In this document: positions 1 through 6,043 of the stretch, piece by piece
Layout of the letters: each line of letters begins with the position of its first letter
How positions within the stretch are numbered: position 1 is the first letter of the stretch
NCBI GenBank assembly: GCA_050185455.1
Contig: JBFWZL010000405.1
Location: 1-6,109 of the forward strand
Origin: SYOC01 sp050185455
Lineage (GTDB): Bacteria; Desulfobacterota; Binatia; Bin18
Length of the DNA stretch: 6,109 bases
Direction: 5' to 3'
Notes under the pieces: generated by a model
Databases searched by the model: none
What the model saw: the letters and a program-made list of their open reading frames with translations, nothing else
What the model was told of the DNA's origin: nothing
Program-made: the position numbers and the translations under genes

Positions 1-454
1 GAACGGCGCTGACCGCTGTCGGTGTTGTCGTCAGATTTCCACCTCCACTAGAAATCCAAATCTGAGACAAATGCGCCTCGTCTTCCGCTGACGAATAAAA
101 AAGTAGGAAATTTTTCTCGCCAAGAATGAGTCTTAAAGCACGCGTAAACGGCACATTGCTAAAGTCAGCTGAGACCGTTTCCGCCCCATCCTGTTGTAAC
201 CAAATAATCTCCGCCCCGCTCAGGTCGCCGATTTCCTCCATGACTTGCCTCAGCGGGGTCGCGCTCAGCTTCGCGGTTAGTTTGCCCTCGTGGAGAGCTA
301 AGATGCCAGGAAAGGTATGAGGCGTAGCGCCGCGCGCTACGGCCTGATTCGGCAAAATGCCGATGGCGAACACAAGCGCGAGAGAACTCAACCCCAGCTT
401 TAAACCAGATCCGATACGGCGACTGAACGGAAGAGAAATTTTTATTCTACACAC
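1..454 (-). CDS. Exported protein with STN-like domain (5' part, runs off window)
   Basis: This gene is read on the minus strand from a GTG at 454-452 and stays open to base 1, giving 151 complete codons with no stop. The first 40 residues form a Sec signal peptide: a basic N-region (SRRIGSGLK), a hydrophobic core (LGLSSLALVFAIGIL, residues 20-34) and a likely cleavage after AVA at residues 38-40. Residues about 56-135 have the pattern of a secretin/TonB short N-terminal domain: a strand (GKLTAKLSATPL), a helix (RQVMEEIGDLSGA), strands with EIIWLQ, then FSNVPFTRALRLILGEKNFLLFYS and a final QIWIS strand. A low-complexity Gly/Thr/Ser stretch follows from about residue 136. The GTG start is chosen because an in-frame stop lies 18 bases upstream, an AGGG motif (461-464) is 6 bases away, and only this start gives a full signal peptide. 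The protein is probably periplasmic or outer-membrane associated. Its C-terminal domains and exact role are not visible. It diverges from treZ. Confidence 0.72.
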   Translation of the reverse strand, partial: MCRIKISLPFSRRIGSGLKLGLSSLALVFAIGILPNQAVARGATPHTFPGILALHEGKLTAKLSATPLRQVMEEIGDLSGAEIIWLQQDGAETVSADFSNVPFTRALRLILGEKNFLLFYSSAEDEAHLSQIWISSGGGNLTTTPTAVSAV

Positions 455-460
455 AAGCTG

Positions 461-464
461 CCCT
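461..464 (-). promoter_or_regulatory. Ribosome binding site of the divergent exported-protein gene
   Basis: AGGG on the minus strand lies 6 bases upstream of the GTG at 454. It is a short, weak Shine-Dalgarno match. It supports GTG as the start, because no ATG occurs in this frame between the upstream stop and the signal peptide. Confidence 0.45.
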
Positions 465-503
465 ACGTGTTACAGTTCTTTCGTCGTCAAACAGACGTTG
501 TCC

Positions 504-532
504 TGTATAAGGGAAAAATACAAAAAAGTCAA
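504..532 (-). promoter_or_regulatory. Sigma70-type promoter of the divergent exported-protein gene
   Basis: On the minus strand, TTGACT (532-527) and TATACA (509-504) are separated by exactly 17 bases. This is five of six matches to each consensus hexamer. Transcription would start near 497, leaving a leader of about 43 bases before the GTG at 454. The -35 box is one half of the palindrome GTCAATATTGAC and lies 2 bases from the -35 box of the treZ promoter. Confidence 0.7.
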
Positions 533-560
533 TATTGACCGAATAGTCAAAAATGACTAT
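528..560. promoter_or_regulatory. Paired GTCA-N4-TGAC dyads, candidate operator
   Basis: Two inverted repeats of the same design are visible. The first is the perfect 12-bp palindrome GTCAATATTGAC (528-539). The second is ATAGTCA-AAAA-TGACTAT (543-560), with perfect 7-bp arms. Their GTCA half-sites begin 18 bp apart, slightly under two helical turns. The four half-sites alternate (GTCA 528, TGAC 536, GTCA 546, TGAC 554), so the inner pair also forms TTGAC-N6-GTCAA (535-550). The first dyad is partly explained by two abutting TTGAC -35 boxes, but the second is not needed for promoter function. This fits a dimeric repressor site (TetR- or Rrf2-like spacing is conceivable). The regulator is not in the window. 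Confidence 0.5.
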
Positions 561-563
561 ATT
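535..563 (+). promoter_or_regulatory. Sigma70-type promoter of treZ-treY
   Basis: TTGACC (535-540) and TATATT (558-563) are separated by exactly 17 bases, with five of six matches in each hexamer. Transcription would start near 570, giving a treZ leader of about 78 bases. The spacer holds the inverted repeat ATAGTCA-AAAA-TGACTAT. A protein bound there would occupy the face between the -35 and -10 boxes and would be expected to repress. Confidence 0.72.
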
Positions 564-632
564 TAGCTCTATTTTGTCAAAGCTACGGGCGCGAAGCCTT
601 TGCGGTAAGCCTCATAAAGGGTGTTGCCCTCT

Positions 633-638
633 AAGGGA
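633..638 (+). promoter_or_regulatory. Ribosome binding site that decides the treZ start
   Basis: AAGGGA lies 9 bases upstream of the ATG at 648. The only earlier in-frame start, GTG at 621, has its AAAGG directly abutting the codon with no spacing, so ATG 648 is preferred. The AGGG at 634-637 can pair with CCCT at 627-630 across a 3-base loop, so access to this site could depend on leader folding. Confidence 0.6.
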
Positions 639-647
639 TGGTGGAGC

Positions 648-2516
648 ATGGCAGGAAAAATTTGGCGGTTAGAACGTGGAGCGAACTTTACCCCAACCGG
701 CGCGGTGCGCTTTCAGGTGTGGGCTCCTCGGGTGCAAAAGATGGCTGTGCGCTTGTTTTCTCCGATACGGACTGCACGTATGGAGCGAGACGCCGACGAC
801 CTCCACACCGTGACAATCCCAGGACTCTCGCCCGGTAATCGGTACATGTATGTCCTTGATGAAGATGAGGGGCGTACGCGACCCGACCCGGTAGCGCGTC
901 TCCAACCGGAAGGCGTCCATGGTCCTTCTGAAATTGTTGACCCCGCGGCTTTTTCTTGGACCGATCACGAGTGGCGAGGATTGCCGCTTAAGGATCTAAT
1001 TCTCTATGAACTCCACGTGGGAACGTTTACCGTGGAAGGAACTTTTGCCGCTATTCTTGCATATTTAGATTATCTGAAAGATGAAGTCGGGATAACAGCC
1101 GTGGAGCTGATGCCGGTCGCCGAGTTCTCCGGCAAGCGCAATTGGGGCTACGATGGGACACACCTCTATGCTCCTCACTCCGCTTATGGCGGGCCACAGG
1201 AACTCAAAACGTTAGTGAATGCGTGCCATGAAAAAGGTCTGGCGGTTGTACTCGACGTTGTCTACAACCACCTGGGACCGGAGGGGAATTACCTCGGCGA
1301 ATATGGCCCTTATTTTACCGATCGTTATCAAACGCCTTGGGGACAAGCAGTGAACTTTGATGGCGAAGAGGGTCAGGAGGTGCGACGGTACTTTATTGAT
1401 AACGCACTCTATTGGGTAACGGAATATCATATCGATGCGCTGCGGTTGGACGCGATTCACGGCATTTTTGACGCGGGGCCGAAGCACGTCTTACAAGAGC
1501 TGGGCGAAGCCGTTCACCGGCAAGCTGAAGCGCTGGGACGCACCATTTTGATTATTGCCGAGAGCGATCTCAACGATAACCGAGTCATTTCTGATAGCGA
1601 CAAAGGCGGTTGGGGATTGGATGCGCAGTGGAGTGATGATTTCCATCATTCTCTGCATACCCTGTTGACCGGTGAACAGAATGGATACTATCAGGATTTT
1701 GGGAAGCTCGCGGATCTTGCCACTGCTATCAGCGACGGATTCGTCTACCAAGGACAAATGTCCGTTCATCGCCAGCGAGTACATGGCTCTCCCAGCTGTC
1801 ATCTTCCCGGAGAACGATTTGTGATCTGCGGTCAAAATCACGATCAGGTCGGCAACCGAGCGCAGGGGGACCGTCTGAGCACGTTGGCGCCGTTTCCCGC
1901 CCTCAAGCTCGCAGCGGGTCTGATATTGTGCGCGCCGAACATTCCGCTCCTTTTCATGGGCGAGGAATATGGAGAGCCTGCTCCGTTTCTCTATTTTACG
2001 AGTCATACAAATCCGGTGCTCGTGCAGGCAGTGCAAGAAGGGCGCAAGCGGGAATTTGTCAAATTTTCCTGGGGGCAAGAGGTGCCGGACCCGCAAGACC
2101 CACAGACATTTCAACGCTCGCTTCTCCAACATCAGTTGCGCGAGCAGGATCCTCACCGTAGCTTGCTGCGTTTCTACCGCGATGTCATCACGTTACGCAA
2201 ACGCTCGCCGGCTCTCAATAATTGCAACAAAGAAAACCTCGAACTTACCATGTTATCGGAACACAATGTCTTGCTCATCCGCCGTTGGGATCCGCAGAAC
2301 GAGGCGCTGTTGCTACTCGCTTCGTTGGCGTCATCCCCCGTTTCACTCGTACCGCCAATTCCGCTAGGTCGTTGGCAACTGGGCCTCTGCTCTGAAGCTG
2401 TTCAGTATGGTGGTTCCGGACAAGGCGATATTCCGGCGGTATTGGAAGCAGATGAGCAGAAGCCTCTCACGCTTCCGCCTTTTGCTTTTGTGTTGTACCG
2501 GCATGTCTCCAAGTGA
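648..2516 (+). CDS. treZ: Malto-oligosyltrehalose trehalohydrolase (EC 3.2.1.141)
   Basis: TreZ hydrolyses the alpha-1,4 bond next to the terminal trehalose unit of maltooligosyl trehalose, releasing trehalose in the cytoplasm. The 622-residue protein is of normal family length. An N-terminal beta-sandwich (CBM48/E-set type, about 1-95, with GAVRFQVWAPRVQKMAVRLF) precedes a GH13 barrel (about 100-505) and a C-terminal beta domain (about 510-622). All four GH13 regions are visible. Region I is LDVVYNHLGPEG (D203, N207, H208). Region II is DALRLDAIHGI (R266 and nucleophile D268). Region III is IIAESD (acid/base E305). Region IV is GQNHDQVGNR (H398, D399). The stretch LFMGEEYGEPAPFLYFTSH is also typical of TreZ rather than of glycogen branching enzyme. 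The start is ATG 648, because it has a well-spaced AAGGGA and the earlier GTG 621 has none. The stop overlaps the GTG at 2513, and treY follows immediately, so the two are co-transcribed. Confidence 0.96.
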   Translation: MAGKIWRLERGANFTPTGAVRFQVWAPRVQKMAVRLFSPIRTARMERDADDLHTVTIPGLSPGNRYMYVLDEDEGRTRPDPVARLQPEGVHGPSEIVDPAAFSWTDHEWRGLPLKDLILYELHVGTFTVEGTFAAILAYLDYLKDEVGITAVELMPVAEFSGKRNWGYDGTHLYAPHSAYGGPQELKTLVNACHEKGLAVVLDVVYNHLGPEGNYLGEYGPYFTDRYQTPWGQAVNFDGEEGQEVRRYFIDNALYWVTEYHIDALRLDAIHGIFDAGPKHVLQELGEAVHRQAEALGRTILIIAESDLNDNRVISDSDKGGWGLDAQWSDDFHHSLHTLLTGEQNGYYQDFGKLADLATAISDGFVYQGQMSVHRQRVHGSPSCHLPGERFVICGQNHDQVGNRAQGDRLSTLAPFPALKLAAGLILCAPNIPLLFMGEEYGEPAPFLYFTSHTNPVLVQAVQEGRKREFVKFSWGQEVPDPQDPQTFQRSLLQHQLREQDPHRSLLRFYRDVITLRKRSPALNNCNKENLELTMLSEHNVLLIRRWDPQNEALLLLASLASSPVSLVPPIPLGRWQLGLCSEAVQYGGSGQGDIPAVLEADEQKPLTLPPFAFVLYRHVSK

Positions 2517-2520
2517 AAGC

Positions 2521-2548
2521 AAGAGGAATGCTGAAGGAAAGAGGAATG
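2521..2548 (+). promoter_or_regulatory. treY translation start region with a duplicated AAGAGGAATG
   Basis: The 10-mer AAGAGGAATG occurs at 2521-2530 and again at 2539-2548, 18 bases apart and therefore in frame. Each copy ends in an in-frame ATG (2528 and 2546). Only the second ATG has a well-placed Shine-Dalgarno, AAGGA at 2534-2538 with 7 bases of spacing. The purine-rich run just before the first ATG is too close. GTG 2513, which overlaps the treZ stop, has no Shine-Dalgarno. ATG 2546 is therefore preferred, with translation coupled to treZ termination 29 bases upstream. Confidence 0.55.
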
Positions 2549-5500
2549 GAAAACGAAAGATTACTTGGTGAAACGGTTCCTACTGCACGTGAAGAAGCTG
2601 ACGCTCCAACGGCGCGCATCCCTTTGGCGACGTATCGTTTCCAGTTTAACCGCTCTTTTACCTTTGCCGACGCCGCGCGTCTGATTTCGTATTTGCACGC
2701 GTTGGGCGTCAGTGACTGTTACGCTTCCCCATATTTCAAAGCGTGTCCCGACAGTCCGCACGGTTATGATGTGATAGACCATACCGTGCTGAACCCGGAA
2801 GTGGGAAGCGAGGAAGACTATGCCGCTTTTGCCCGGGAGCTGCGACGGCATAATATGGGACAGCTCCTGGACGTAGTCCCCAATCATATGGGTATTGCCA
2901 AGAACCTGAACCTCTGGTGGGCGGACGTGCTGGAGAATGGCCCGAGTTCGTTGTACGCCTCCTGTTTTGATATCGATTGGACTCCGATGAAGGCCGACTT
3001 GGCGAATAAAGTGCTCCTGCCGATCTTGGGAGATCAATATGGTCGAGTGTTGGAAAATCAAGAGTTAACTCTGAGTTATGAAGACGGCGCGTTTGCCCTC
3101 CATTATTTTGATCACCGCTTGCCTATTGCGCCCCGTCCCTCAATTGCGATCTTGTCGCACCGCCTCGGGGATCTGCAAATGACGCTTGGGGCCGAACACC
3201 CCGATTTTCTGGAATTCCAAAGCATTATTACGGCGCTCACCCATTTGCCGTTGCGCACGGAGACCGATCGGGACAAGGTCATTGAACGCAGTCGGGAAAA
3301 GGAGATCGTTAAAAAACGGCTGGTCTCGCTAACCGCCTCCTCTCCGGCAATTCAGACTTTTATTGAAGAGAACGTGCGGTTTTTTAACGGCGTCAAGGGC
3401 GATCGGCGCAGTTTTGACCCGCTTGACGCCCTGCTCGCGGACCAGGCGTACCGTCTGGCGTACTGGCGGGTCGCCGCCGAAGAGATCAACTATCGTCGCT
3501 TCTTTGACATCAATGAACTTGCCGCGATTCGCACAGAAGATCCCACGGTTTTCGTAGCCATCCATCAACTTGTGCTGCGCTTGCTGGCCGAAGGCGCTGT
3601 CACGGGTTTGCGTATCGATCATGTTGATGGTTTATATGATCCCGCAGGATATCTCCTGCGATTGCAACAAGCGGCCGCCATCGCGTTACGCGAAGGGGTT
3701 CCTCCGGAGCCGCCGTCTCCCTTTTCGCGCATGGATCAGCTTGTCTCCCGACTCCAGCTGGAGTCGGTTCCCTTACCTTCCGAGATGTCCTGTTACACCG
3801 TAGTGGAAAAGATTCTTGAGGCGCGCGAGCCTCTGCCCGAGCGCTGGCTTGTCCACGGTACGACCGGTTACGACTTCTTACGGATGTTGAACGGCATCTT
3901 CGTGGATCAAGAGAATGAACGCCGACTGACTGATATTTATGCGCGCTTTATCGGGAGGCGCGAAGATTTCGCCGATTTAGTCTACCAGAGTAAGAAGCTG
4001 ATTATGCAAGTGGCCTTATCAAGCGAGATCAATGTGCTTGCGCATCAGCTAGATCGCTTGTCGGAGACGGACCGCCATTCTCGGGACTTTACGCTCAATA
4101 GCCTCACTCTTGCCCTTCGCGAGATTATCGCCTGCTTCCCTGTATATCGGACTTATGTGGATGAAACCGGCGTGACGGAGCGAGACCGCGGCATTATTGA
4201 AACAGCGGTGGCGCGCGCCAAACGACGAAATCCGGCGATTGACGCCTCAATTTTTAATTTCGTGCGTGAAATCCTCTTATTACATGCCCCTGACGACGCC
4301 AGTGCAGAAGTGCGTGAAGCACAGCGAGCCTTTGTCATGAAGTTTCAACAATACACGAGTCCGGTGATGGCTAAGGGAATGGAAGACACGGCGTTCTACA
4401 TTTACAACCGACTGGTGTCGCTCAATGAGGTCGGAGGAGCGCCCGAGCGTTTCGGCTCCTCGCTGGCCGCCTTTCACGAACACAATCAAGAGCGACTGCG
4501 ACGCTGGCCGCACACGCTGCTTGCGACTGCGACGCATGACACGAAACGCGGCGAAGATGTGCGCGCCCGTATTAACGTCCTCTCTGAAATTCCCGAGGAG
4601 TGGCAAGCGGCTCTGCGACGCTGGAGTAAACAGCATAAGAAAAAGAAGCCGATGGTGGACGGTCAGCCCGTGCCAGACCGCAATGAGGAATATCTCTTCT
4701 ACCAAACGCTCTTGGGCGCGTGGCCCCTGACCCCAATGAATGCAGACGAGCATGCGGTGTTCACACGGCGCCTGCAGGAATACATGCGCAAGGCAACGAA
4801 GGAAGCCAAGGTCAACACGAGTTGGATCAATCCCAACCAAGCCTATGATGAAGCGCTGTGGGACTTTGTCCACGCTGTGCTTGAGGATGCGGTATTCCTT
4901 GAGGACTTTCGGAAACTGTGTGCAAAAGTCATGCAGTGCGGCATGTATAATTCCCTGGCGCAGACACTGCTGAAATTGACCGCCCCTGGTGTGCCGGATA
5001 GCTATCAGGGAACTGAATTATGGGACTTCAGTCTCGTTGATCCCGACAACCGTCGGCCGGTCGACTATGATCATCGGCGCCGTCTGTTGCTCGCGCTCCA
5101 AGAACGCCTCTCTGAAGGGGAGCAGGCGTTGCTCGCGCTAGCGCGCGAACTGCTGACTTCCCGTGTAGATGGCCGCATCAAACTTTACGTGACGCATCAA
5201 GCGCTCATGTACCGCCGTGCACATCCCCACCTTTTTCGCACCGGCGCCTATGCGCCACTCAAGGCGAGCGGCCCTCAACAAAATCATGTCTGCGCTTTTG
5301 CCCGACGCTTGGAGCGAGAAGAGCTTCTTGTTGTCGTGCCGCGGTTTTTTACACGCCTTCTCTCAGAGACGCTTACGCCGCCATTTGACCCGACAATCTG
5401 GTCAGAGACGCGGCTTGTACTCCCTACTTCTTCCTCGGGAAGGCGATATAATAATTTGTTTACTGGAGAATCTATCTCTGCGGTTCCCCGAGATGGCGGT

Positions 5501-5575
5501 CTCGCGCTAGCGCTTGGCGAAGTGTTCGCCAATTTCCCGGTTGCCCTGCTCAAAAATATAGTGGACGGGAACTGA
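2546..5575 (+). CDS. treY: Malto-oligosyltrehalose synthase (EC 5.4.99.15)
   Basis: TreY is an intramolecular transglycosylase of family GH13. It turns the reducing-end alpha-1,4 bond of a maltodextrin into an alpha-1,1 bond, making the substrate of TreZ. From ATG 2546 the protein has 1009 residues, at the large end for the family. It begins with the typical PLATYRFQFNRSFTFADA and YLHALGVSDCYASPYF. The active-site regions are LLDVVPNHMG (D109, N113, H114), GLRIDHVDGLYDP (R356 and nucleophile D358), YTVVEKILE (acid/base E421) and THDTKRGEDVRAR (H664, D665). Family signatures continue with SPVMAKGMEDTAFYIYNRL, SWINPNQAYDEAL and LTAPGVPDSYQGTELWDFSL, followed by DPDNRRPVD. A long, largely helical insertion lies between the third and fourth regions, as usual in TreY. 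The longer GTG 2513 start would add 11 residues without a Shine-Dalgarno. The gene is intact and is the last in the operon; no clear terminator follows it. Confidence 0.96.
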   Translation: MENERLLGETVPTAREEADAPTARIPLATYRFQFNRSFTFADAARLISYLHALGVSDCYASPYFKACPDSPHGYDVIDHTVLNPEVGSEEDYAAFARELRRHNMGQLLDVVPNHMGIAKNLNLWWADVLENGPSSLYASCFDIDWTPMKADLANKVLLPILGDQYGRVLENQELTLSYEDGAFALHYFDHRLPIAPRPSIAILSHRLGDLQMTLGAEHPDFLEFQSIITALTHLPLRTETDRDKVIERSREKEIVKKRLVSLTASSPAIQTFIEENVRFFNGVKGDRRSFDPLDALLADQAYRLAYWRVAAEEINYRRFFDINELAAIRTEDPTVFVAIHQLVLRLLAEGAVTGLRIDHVDGLYDPAGYLLRLQQAAAIALREGVPPEPPSPFSRMDQLVSRLQLESVPLPSEMSCYTVVEKILEAREPLPERWLVHGTTGYDFLRMLNGIFVDQENERRLTDIYARFIGRREDFADLVYQSKKLIMQVALSSEINVLAHQLDRLSETDRHSRDFTLNSLTLALREIIACFPVYRTYVDETGVTERDRGIIETAVARAKRRNPAIDASIFNFVREILLLHAPDDASAEVREAQRAFVMKFQQYTSPVMAKGMEDTAFYIYNRLVSLNEVGGAPERFGSSLAAFHEHNQERLRRWPHTLLATATHDTKRGEDVRARINVLSEIPEEWQAALRRWSKQHKKKKPMVDGQPVPDRNEEYLFYQTLLGAWPLTPMNADEHAVFTRRLQEYMRKATKEAKVNTSWINPNQAYDEALWDFVHAVLEDAVFLEDFRKLCAKVMQCGMYNSLAQTLLKLTAPGVPDSYQGTELWDFSLVDPDNRRPVDYDHRRRLLLALQERLSEGEQALLALARELLTSRVDGRIKLYVTHQALMYRRAHPHLFRTGAYAPLKASGPQQNHVCAFARRLEREELLVVVPRFFTRLLSETLTPPFDPTIWSETRLVLPTSSSGRRYNNLFTGESISAVPRDGGLALALGEVFANFPVALLKNIVDGN

Positions 5576-5594
5576 GGTCTAAAAGGCCGGAAGT

Positions 5595-5672
5595 TTAGCG
5601 CGTCGCCGAAAAGAGCAACAGATAGGCCGCGCCGAGTACGAGCAGAGGGATGGTAATGTCGATGAGGCTCAT
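5595..5672 (-). CDS. Small single-helix membrane protein (25 residues), unknown function
   Basis: A 26-codon reading frame (25 residues plus TAA) starts at an ATG on the minus strand at 5672. A strong Shine-Dalgarno, AGAGGAG (5688-5682), lies 9 bases upstream. The protein begins MSLIDITIP and continues LLVLGAAYLLLFS. Residues about 4-21 can form one transmembrane helix, and the protein ends in SATR, a short polar basic tail. Size and layout resemble the tiny accessory subunits of membrane complexes (KdpF- or CydX-type), but the sequence is not recognisably one of them. It lies 36 bases downstream of the ORF at 5709-5999 on the same strand and ends 19 bases from the convergent treY stop. The ribosome site plus a clean hydrophobic profile argue that it is translated; chance remains possible at this length. 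Confidence 0.5.
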   Translation of the reverse strand: MSLIDITIPLLVLGAAYLLLFSATR

Positions 5673-5681
5673 AGTTGTTGG

Positions 5682-5688
5682 CTCCTCT
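5682..5688 (-). promoter_or_regulatory. Ribosome binding site of the 25-residue membrane protein
   Basis: AGAGGAG on the minus strand, 9 bases upstream of the ATG at 5672, is the best Shine-Dalgarno match in the right part of the window. It is the main evidence that the tiny frame is translated. Confidence 0.55.
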
Positions 5689-5708
5689 CGTAAGCAAAAA
5701 CGTGTTCG

Positions 5709-5999
5709 CTACATTAGGTAAAGGCTCGCGATTTTTATCGCCCTTTTGTTTCCTTTCTTTAGAGTCGGTCGGCCACTAATTGGTTTCAGGAGCGCGGTGA
5801 AGCCTGACGACTGCGGAGAGAGATATCTTGCTGCTTGAACCGGATCGAACGCTGAGCAACACACGATCTTTGCGTTGGCAAAATTCCCACACAGTTGCAC
5901 CCGGCCACTATTCACTAAAGAAATCGCGGCGGCGACGACTTCACGATCATTGTCTGTCACTTCATTAAGCGCATACACCAACTCTATAGTGAAGCCCAT
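5709..5999 (-). CDS. Hypothetical protein, 96 residues, possibly 5'-altered by an IS
   Basis: The function is not recognised. The frame stays open upstream of the ATG at 5999 through the visible sequence, and no Shine-Dalgarno precedes that ATG. The first half reads like a genuine soluble protein: an acidic, amphipathic segment with TDNDREVVAAAISLVNSG (residues 15-32), then RVQLCGNFANAKI (33-45), which looks like a helix followed by a strand. The second half is less protein-like: a Ser/Pro-rich stretch and a basic KKGNKRAIKI segment close to the stop. The gene may therefore be a remnant, or frameshifted after about residue 50. It sits head to head with the transposase start at 6044, so the N-terminus may have been replaced by IS sequence. 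It could be transcribed together with the 25-residue membrane protein that follows 36 bases later. A spurious frame cannot be excluded. Confidence 0.4.
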   Translation of the reverse strand: MGFTIELVYALNEVTDNDREVVAAAISLVNSGRVQLCGNFANAKIVCCSAFDPVQAARYLSPQSSGFTALLKPISGRPTLKKGNKRAIKIASLYLM

Positions 6000-6031
6000 A
6001 GATATGGATAGGATTTGAGGTGCGGCTGCGC

Positions 6032-6037
6032 TACAAT
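6032..6037 (+). promoter_or_regulatory. Candidate -10 box for a near-leaderless transposase mRNA
   Basis: TACAAT ends 6 bases before the transposase ATG, so transcription would begin at or next to the start codon. No Shine-Dalgarno is present in the intervening GCGGGC. No good -35 box exists at the proper distance, so the promoter call is weak. Confidence 0.25.
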
Positions 6038-6043
6038 GCGGGC

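Noticed and set aside
126..566. Two short plus-strand frames (126-320 and 357-566)
   Set aside because: They lie opposite the signal-peptide gene on the minus strand or in the promoter region. Their translations are Ser/Pro-rich without domain character, and they have no convincing ribosome sites.
621..647. GTG 621 as the treZ start
   Set aside because: The AAAGG before it has no spacing to the codon, and the added nine residues precede the normal TreZ N-terminus. ATG 648 has a well-placed AAGGGA.
1491..2156. 221-codon minus-strand frame inside treZ
   Set aside because: It is a shadow of the conserved treZ coding frame, and its translation shows no recognisable domain.
4280..4873. 197-codon minus-strand frame inside treY
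   Set aside because: It is antisense to a strongly conserved TreY segment that includes the fourth active-site region, and it resembles no protein family.
5132..5513. 13-mer CTCGCGCTAGCGC repeated at 5132-5144 and 5501-5513
   Set aside because: Both copies encode Leu-Ala-Leu-Ala in the treY frame, so shared codon choice explains the repeat. Two copies do not establish a genomic repeat family.
5579..5598. Inverted repeat CTAAA/TTTAG just after treY, as a terminator
   Set aside because: The stem is only 5 AT-rich pairs with a 10-base loop and no following T-run, so it is not a credible intrinsic terminator on either strand.
5284..5697. 137-codon minus-strand frame across the treY end
   Set aside because: Most of it is antisense to treY, and it overlaps the 25-residue membrane gene in another frame. 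Its Arg/Ser-rich translation is typical of a shadow frame.
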